Source: Desulfovibrio ferrophilus (GTDB taxonomy: Bacteria; Desulfobacterota; Desulfovibrionia; Desulfovibrionales; Desulfovibrionaceae). Taken from it: a DNA stretch of 64,000 nt. Every line of letters begins with the position of its first letter. Within the stretch, counting starts at the first letter, position 1. The translations under genes were made by a program, and so were the position numbers. The notes beneath the pieces were generated by a model that did not search any database, was not told where the DNA came from, and saw only the letters and a list, made by a program, of their open reading frames with translations. Where the stretch lies: NCBI RefSeq assembly GCF_003966735.1, contig NZ_AP017378.1, forward strand, positions 2,190,905-2,254,904, written 5' to 3'. Shown one piece after another: positions 59,416 through 64,000 of the stretch.

Positions 59416-60057
59416 ATGCCCAAAATACTGTTGCATATGTGTTGCGGACCGTGTGCCATCGCACCGGTCCGCGCTCTTCAGGACAGGGGCTATGAAGTCA
59501 CGGGGCTGTACTACAACCCCAACATCCACCCCCTGATGGAATACAAGCGCCGCCGCGATGCCTTGGCGGAGGTTGCCGCACGTCTGAATTTCAAGGTCAT
59601 CTACAAGGACAACGAATACGACCCACAGGCCTGGTTCCGGGGCGTTTCGTTTCGCGAAGACAACCGCTGCTTCCATTGTTACGCCATGCGCCTGGAACGT
59701 ACGGCTGGCATGGCGCGGCGTGGAAAATTCGACTGTTTCTCAACGACCCTGCTCTACAGCAAATTCCAGAAGCACGAGATGATCGCTGGCCTGGGCCGGG
59801 ACGTTGCCGGCCAGGGCAAATGCACATTCCTGTACGAGGACTTTCGCGAAGGCTGGAAGGAAGGCATTGCCACGTCCAAGGACTGGGGCATCTATCGCCA
59901 GCAATACTGCGGCTGCCTGTATAGCGAAAATGAACGCTACGCCCGGGAACTGGAAGAGCCACCCACCGCACCGCCTGAGGCCTCATTGAGCGAAATGCCC
60001 GACAACATGCCTGACGTTGCGCCCCTCACCCCCATCGATGGAGACGACGATGCTTGA
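59416..60057 (+). CDS. queH: epoxyqueuosine reductase QueH
   Basis: The product has 213 residues. Adjacent cysteines in LLHMCCGPCAIAP (residues 9-13), CFHC (about 89-92) and YCGCLYS match QueH (formerly DUF208), the non-QueG enzyme that reduces epoxyqueuosine to queuosine in tRNA using an iron-sulfur cluster. The last ~35 residues are a variable Pro/Ala/Asp-rich tail. The GGGAGG ribosome site is good. Its stop overlaps the start of the next gene by eight bases. Confidence 0.92.
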   Translation: MPKILLHMCCGPCAIAPVRALQDRGYEVTGLYYNPNIHPLMEYKRRRDALAEVAARLNFKVIYKDNEYDPQAWFRGVSFREDNRCFHCYAMRLERTAGMARRGKFDCFSTTLLYSKFQKHEMIAGLGRDVAGQGKCTFLYEDFREGWKEGIATSKDWGIYRQQYCGCLYSENERYARELEEPPTAPPEASLSEMPDNMPDVAPLTPIDGDDDA

Positions 60058-60436
60058 ACAGACCGTATACCTGGCAGCGCTGTTCAAGGGCCTGGACGAC
60101 ACCCCGCAGATTCTGCATTTCTCGGCCGCCATCGTCCCCGCGCTTCTCCTGGGAATCTCCGTCATCAAAGCCAACAAATTTCTTGCCGCCGTGGGATTCA
60201 CCACCCTGCACGCCCTGTTCTTTGTGGGCCTGCTGAAACTGACCGAGGGCGGATACGCCTTTTGGCTCTACAGCCTCTGCCAGCCCCTGCACCAGACAGA
60301 CTGGACCGGGTTGGTCGCTCCGAGCCTTGCGGATCAGTTCATGATCTACGGCCTGCCTGCTCTGGTACACGGTCTGACGGTGCCTCTGCTCTCCCTGCTC
60401 ATCGGCGTGGGGGTGCGCGCCGCACGTAAGAACTGA
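60050..60436 (+). CDS. hypothetical membrane protein downstream of queH
   Basis: The product has 128 residues from ATG 60050 (GGAG six bases upstream), overlapping the queH stop. Three to four transmembrane segments are present (FSAAIVPALLLGISVI and VHGLTVPLLSLLIGVGV among them), and the C-terminus is basic. I do not recognise the family. Overlap suggests translational coupling with queH. Confidence 0.7.
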   Translation: MLEQTVYLAALFKGLDDTPQILHFSAAIVPALLLGISVIKANKFLAAVGFTTLHALFFVGLLKLTEGGYAFWLYSLCQPLHQTDWTGLVAPSLADQFMIYGLPALVHGLTVPLLSLLIGVGVRAARKN

Positions 60437-60457
60437 TCAGGGAGGCTCATCCAGACC

Positions 60458-61621
60458 ATGCTTCTTTACGTCCACGTCCCCTTCTGCCGCCGCAAGTGCA
60501 CCTACTGCGCCTTCCACTCCGTCATTCCCAAGGCCGGAGACATGGAGCGCTACGCCGGACTGCTGCGCAAGGAGGCCGAGCATTGGGGGCGGGCCCTGAA
60601 GCGGCCCACCGTGACCAGTGTCTATCTGGGGGGCGGCACCCCGAGTCTGTTGGAACTGCCGATGCTGGCCAGCGTGGTATCGGCCATCCGCCGCAACTTC
60701 GCCCTGAAACCGGACCTGGAATTCACCATGGAGGCCAACCCGGACTCCATCATGGATATGTCCTACCTGTACGCCATGCGGGAAATGGGCATTAACCGAC
60801 TCTCCATCGGCGTCCAAAGCCTGCACGACAACTACCTGAAGACCCTGGGACGCCCACACACCGCAGACCAGGCCCGAGGCGTTGTCCGCCTTGCCCGCGA
60901 CTGCGGCTTTACAAACATCTCCGTGGACCTCATCTGGGGCTTGCCCAAGCAACGCCTTTATACATGGATGAAGGAACTGCGCGAGGTGGTACTCATGCGC
61001 CCTGACCACCTGTCGTGCTACGGACTGACCCTTGAGCCAGGCACTCCCCTCGAAGAACTCTCCCACAAAGTTGATATGGAGATGGCCCCGGACGACGACA
61101 TGGCCAAGATGTTCCTCTATGGGGCAGAATTCCTGGAAAGCGAAGGCTACCTGCAGTACGAGATTTCCAACTTCGCGCGCATGGGCTACACCAGCCGCCA
61201 CAATCAGGGCTACTGGGAAGGCAAGAATTATCTGGGTCTAGGACCAGCGGCCGTATCAACCATCAAGCACAGCCGCTGGGAAAACCCACATGATCTGAAC
61301 GACTACGCCAAGGCCGTGGACAGCGGCAAGTTGGGCAGAAACCGTGAGGAGCTCGACCTGCGCACCCGCGTCAGGGAAATGGTCATGCTGCGGCTGCGCA
61401 CCTCCAAGGGACTCAATCTGGCGTCCTACCAGAAGCTCGCCGGAGTCTCGTTCACCAAGGAGTTCGGCCCACTGGTTCGGGCTCTGCGTCAGAACGAGCT
61501 GATTCGCATCACTGGTGGATACATTCGGTTGTCCAAAGCCGGAATGCTGGTTTCGGATACCATCCTCGCCAACCTGTTCAGTGATGAACCCAGCGCTCCA
61601 CATCCACTCCCCAGCCCCTAA
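60458..61621 (+). CDS. hemW: HemW-like radical SAM protein
   Basis: The product has 387 residues. CRRKCTYCAFHS (C-x3-C-x2-C, about residues 10-17) binds the radical SAM cluster. GGGTPSLL and EFTMEANPDS follow, and the C-terminal HemN-like part has YEISNFARMGYTSRHNQGYW. HemW proteins are haem chaperones rather than coproporphyrinogen oxidases; the missing extra Cys after C-x2-C supports this. The gene ends the rne/rng-queH run. GGGAGG lies 13 bases before the ATG. Confidence 0.9.
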   Translation: MLLYVHVPFCRRKCTYCAFHSVIPKAGDMERYAGLLRKEAEHWGRALKRPTVTSVYLGGGTPSLLELPMLASVVSAIRRNFALKPDLEFTMEANPDSIMDMSYLYAMREMGINRLSIGVQSLHDNYLKTLGRPHTADQARGVVRLARDCGFTNISVDLIWGLPKQRLYTWMKELREVVLMRPDHLSCYGLTLEPGTPLEELSHKVDMEMAPDDDMAKMFLYGAEFLESEGYLQYEISNFARMGYTSRHNQGYWEGKNYLGLGPAAVSTIKHSRWENPHDLNDYAKAVDSGKLGRNREELDLRTRVREMVMLRLRTSKGLNLASYQKLAGVSFTKEFGPLVRALRQNELIRITGGYIRLSKAGMLVSDTILANLFSDEPSAPHPLPSP

Positions 61622-61726
61622 AATCCAAAAAAAATCCCATGGATGTTTTTCCCGGGGATTGCGCCTTTTCCGCCATTTCTGAATATCCACCCGCCCCCGT
61701 CAGTAAACAAATTACGCACGGGACCC
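61622..61726. other. short intergenic gap before the flagellin gene
   Basis: It contains only an imperfect AATCCC/GGGATT inverted repeat after hemW (61627-61654), with a T-run in the loop rather than after it. Confidence 0.35.
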
Positions 61727-61754
61727 TAAACTTTTCCCTCCCCGACGCCGAAGA
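61727..61754 (+). promoter_or_regulatory. sigma-28 (FliA) type flagellar promoter
   Basis: TAAACTTT is followed after 12 bp by GCCGAAGA. The FliA consensus is TAAAGTTT, 11 bp, GCCGATAA. It lies 73 bp before the flagellin ATG. The one-base longer spacer and the GAAGA end are the only deviations. Confidence 0.65.
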
Positions 61755-61826
61755 GAAATTACACACGGCGCAATCCTCAAACGCAGCACGGAAGCTGTAG
61801 AACCATTCTATGGAGGGAAACCACAC

Positions 61827-62720
61827 ATGTCTCTGGTCATCAACAACAACTTGATGGCGGCAAATGCCGCGCGGAACTTGAGCCAATCTTTTGGCGCACT
61901 TGGAACATCCGTTCGTCGTCTTTCTTCCGGTCTTCGGATCGGTACCGCCTCTGACGATGCGGCCGGTCTGGCCATTCGAGAGCTGATGCGTTCGGATATC
62001 GCAGCCCTGAACCAGGGTGTGCGAAATGCCAACGATGCCATCTCGATGATTCAGACCGCCGACGGCGCGCTCCAGGTCATCGATGAAAAGCTCATCCGCA
62101 TGAAGGAACTGGCAGAACAGGGTGCCACGGGTACTTACAACTCCGACCAGCGTCTGATCATCGACTCCGAGTATCAGGCCATGGCTTCGGAAATCACTCG
62201 TATCGCCAACGCCACGGACTTCAACGGCATTTACCTGTTGAACGGTAACCTGTCATCCGACACTCACACCGGTTCTGGCCTTGTTTCTACCGGTAAGATG
62301 AAGGTCCACTTCGGTACCGCCAACGACAGCTCCGAGGACTACTACTACATCAGGATCGACACTTCCACGGCTTCGGCTCTGGGTGTTGGCAACCAGGCGA
62401 CGTCCACGTCTGCCGGTTTCACGATCTCGACTCAGTCCGCGGCGCAGAACGCACTGGACGGCATCAAGAATGCCATCGTGTCCAAGGATAAGATCCGAGC
62501 CAACCTCGGCGCTCTCCAGAACCGTCTGGAGAACACCATCTCCAACCTGCAGATCCAGTCTGAGAACCTGCAGGCGGCCGAATCCCGCATCTCCGATGTG
62601 GACGTGGCCATCGAGATGACCGAGTTTGTGCGTCAGCAGATCAAGTCCTCGGCCGCAGTGTCCATGCTCGCCCAGGCCAACTCGCTGCCTCGTATGGCCA
62701 TGCAGCTCTTGGGCGGTTAA
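61827..62720 (+). CDS. flagellin
   Basis: The product has 297 residues, a short flagellin with a reduced variable region (about 140-205). The conserved N-terminal D0/D1 (SLVINNNLMAANAARNLSQS and RLSSGLRIGTASDDAAGLAI) and C-terminal D1/D0 (NRLENTISNLQIQSENLQAAESRISDVDVA and MLAQANSLPRMAMQLLGG) are intact. It would be exported by the flagellar apparatus to form the filament. GGAGGGAAACCACAC precedes the ATG. A sigma-28-like promoter lies upstream. No other flagellar genes are in the window. Confidence 0.96.
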   Translation: MSLVINNNLMAANAARNLSQSFGALGTSVRRLSSGLRIGTASDDAAGLAIRELMRSDIAALNQGVRNANDAISMIQTADGALQVIDEKLIRMKELAEQGATGTYNSDQRLIIDSEYQAMASEITRIANATDFNGIYLLNGNLSSDTHTGSGLVSTGKMKVHFGTANDSSEDYYYIRIDTSTASALGVGNQATSTSAGFTISTQSAAQNALDGIKNAIVSKDKIRANLGALQNRLENTISNLQIQSENLQAAESRISDVDVAIEMTEFVRQQIKSSAAVSMLAQANSLPRMAMQLLGG

Positions 62721-62807
62721 TACGGCAGGCCCCGTGGGCCGCCTGAACGCTGCTTGATCAATCAGCTGCACGACGGGCGTCACGGGCGCCCACAGGACGC
62801 ATTACAA

Positions 62808-62840
62808 AACGCCCCTCTTTCCATCGGAAGGAGGGGCGTT
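62808..62840. terminator. bidirectional terminator after flagellin
   Basis: AACGCCCCTCTTTCC pairs with GGAAGGAGGGGCGTT around ATC (15 pairs, one G-U). On the minus strand TTTT follows, serving the phosphodiesterase gene. Confidence 0.85.
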
Positions 62841-62873
62841 GCCTGTATCAAATCAGATTCGAAATCTGTTTGT

Positions 62874-63377
62874 TCAGCCCATCTCCCTGGGCACCTGCAC
62901 CAGCTCACGGGTCATGGTTCCATCCGCCGCCACGTGAACATAGGCCAAGGTGGGCGCCTTGCCGGTCTCGCGCAGGCTGCCGGGATTGGCGACCCGCACA
63001 CCATCATAGTCGATCCAGGCGGGTTCATGAGTATGACCGAAACACAGCAGGTCATAGTCCGGCCCAAAGGCCTGAGCCACAGCCCCGGACAGGGGACGGC
63101 CCGACAAACCGAAGCCGTGCATCATCCCGATACGCAGCCCGCCTTCTACGGTCATGGAAAGCCGGGTCTCAAGCTCGCCGGACAAAGACCACTCATCCAT
63201 GTTGCCAGCCACGGCGTGAAAACCCGGATGCTGCATGAAGAAGGACCATAATTCCTTGCTCGTCATGTCGCCCATGTGCAACAGAAGGTCGGCCTTGGCC
63301 AGATAGCGGTCATACACAGCCTGCATCCAGGGGGTTGGCCCCGTGGCATGTGTATCGGAAATGAGTGCGATCTTCAT
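62874..63377 (-). CDS. YfcE/MJ0936-family metallophosphodiesterase
   Basis: The product has 167 residues. Metal ligands are visible: D and H in ALISDTHA (residues 4-11), LLHMGDMTS, AGNMDEW, MMHGFG and CFGHTHEPAW. It should hydrolyse a phosphodiester or phosphomonoester in the cytoplasm. The natural substrate is unknown. It follows the MlaD-like gene by two bases, so they are co-transcribed. Confidence 0.92.
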   Translation of the reverse strand: MKIALISDTHATGPTPWMQAVYDRYLAKADLLLHMGDMTSKELWSFFMQHPGFHAVAGNMDEWSLSGELETRLSMTVEGGLRIGMMHGFGLSGRPLSGAVAQAFGPDYDLLCFGHTHEPAWIDYDGVRVANPGSLRETGKAPTLAYVHVAADGTMTRELVQVPREMG

Positions 63378-63379
63378 CG

Positions 63380-64000
63380 TTAGTTGGCAGCCGAAACCGG
63401 AATGCTGGACATGATGTACTTGATATCCTCGTCGGTAAACCTGAGGCCCAGCCCGGCGAAGAAGGAGCTATTACCCTTATTGCTGGCAAAATCATCCCAG
63501 CCCGCGGCAACGTAGAAATTCTTCAGGAAGTAGACATTCACACCGGCCTTGTAGTGCGCCGGATCGTTGCTATCGAAATCGAAGGCCTCGGCAAAAAGTC
63601 TCACCCGGTCCTCCCAGAGGTAATACTCCGCGCCAACGCCACCGGTGGATTCAAACACGCCTCCGCGCAATACAAAATCACCCCAGCGCTTGCCAATCTG
63701 GGCATTGAACAGCAACTGGTCACGCTCGGTCTTTTCCTCGATCTCCCGGACTTCGGTAAAGGCACCCCCAACCCATCGGCTGGTCACGGTCTCGGTTTCC
63801 GTAGTCCGCCCACGAGGGTCGGAGACCACGCCCAGCAGATAGAAATGGTCGCTGCTGGGGTGCAGCTCCACATTCAGGTACGATTTCAAATCGCCGCTTG
63901 CCGCCTGATGTTCGGCATGAAAATCAAGCACGGTCTTGAACTCATCCTGTTTGGCCAGGTACTTGTTGACCCCTTCCAAGGCCTTGTCCAACTCTTCGCC
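63380..64000 (-). CDS. MlaD-like protein, C-terminal part only
   Basis: The frame is open to the window edge, so the gene begins outside; the TTG at 63991 is not the start. The visible ~206 residues are mostly beta-rich (FYLLGVVSDPRGRTTETETVTSRW and RLFAEAFDFDSNDPAHYKAGVNVYFL), like an outer-membrane barrel segment. They follow a short helical part (LDKALEGVNKYLAKQDEFKTV). This layout matches MCE/MlaD proteins of Desulfovibrio with a C-terminal barrel-like domain. The MCE domain itself is not visible, so the call is moderate. Confidence 0.65.
   Translation of the reverse strand, partial: GEELDKALEGVNKYLAKQDEFKTVLDFHAEHQAASGDLKSYLNVELHPSSDHFYLLGVVSDPRGRTTETETVTSRWVGGAFTEVREIEEKTERDQLLFNAQIGKRWGDFVLRGGVFESTGGVGAEYYLWEDRVRLFAEAFDFDSNDPAHYKAGVNVYFLKNFYVAAGWDDFASNKGNSSFFAGLGLRFTDEDIKYIMSSIPVSAAN

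Noticed and set aside
57704-59464. 586-codon minus-strand frame opposite the RNase E/G gene
   Set aside because: Shadow frame; the plus-strand product is a clear RNase with catalytic motifs.

Overview
The window (about 60% GC, densely coded) comes from a dissimilatory sulfate-reducing bacterium, most likely of the Desulfovibrionaceae. The strongest evidence is at 10-20.5 kb. There sat (sulfate adenylyltransferase) lies divergent from aprB-aprA (APS reductase) and qmoA-qmoB-qmoC plus the accessory gene called qmoD in Desulfovibrio. Together these activate sulfate to APS, reduce APS to sulfite and link that step to the menaquinone pool.

Layout. 0-4 kb: end of a PAS sensor histidine kinase, a Tat-exported transglycosylase-like protein, an EamA transporter and a small membrane protein. 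4-10 kb (minus): a four-gene run of chorismate mutase/EPSP-synthase-like fusion, small coiled-coil protein, aconitase and a PpiD-like foldase. 10-20.5 kb: sulfate reduction. 21-26 kb: branched-chain amino acid ABC transporter in the order livG-K-H-M-F. 26-29.5 kb: hemerythrin, an aminotransferase and a sigma-54 activator with a degenerate receiver. 29.7-33.1 kb: larB, acyl-ACP thioesterase, Xaa-Pro peptidase, a DUF4911-like protein and an exported protein. 33.2-41.6 kb: hydrolase, TatD nuclease and a TatD remnant, glycosyltransferase, two Hsp20 genes, Trm112, a PHP phosphoesterase, a U32 peptidase and a LarC reduced to its N-terminal domain. 41.7-50 kb: CBS protein, an AT-rich HEPN-like gene, methyltransferase, serB, murJ, mutM, a ChaN-PDZ lipoprotein and phenylacetate-CoA ligase. 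51-56.8 kb: MocR regulator divergent from a LysE exporter, an MFS transporter, a candidate structured RNA, a cysteine-rich protein and TrmI. 56.8-64 kb: radical SAM protein, RNase E/G, QueH, HemW, flagellin with a sigma-28-like promoter, a YfcE-type phosphodiesterase and the end of an MlaD-like protein.

The most unusual signal is a family of intergenic palindromic elements of 113-128 bp. There are six recognisable copies plus degraded pieces. Each full copy abuts or overlaps the stop codon of a minus-strand gene. Two short boxes are conserved, while the inner hairpin arms and outermost arms differ between copies yet remain complementary within a copy. In most copies the distal outer arm is complementary to the last codons of the adjacent gene. 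Other points of interest are a candidate 181-nt structured RNA with a 6S-like outline, an AT-rich HEPN-like gene, an EPSP-synthase relative that lacks active-site residues, a LarC1-only protein, a frameshifted TatD fragment, and long hairpins before aprB and between aprA and qmoA.

No tRNA, rRNA, CRISPR array, insertion sequence or integrase was found.
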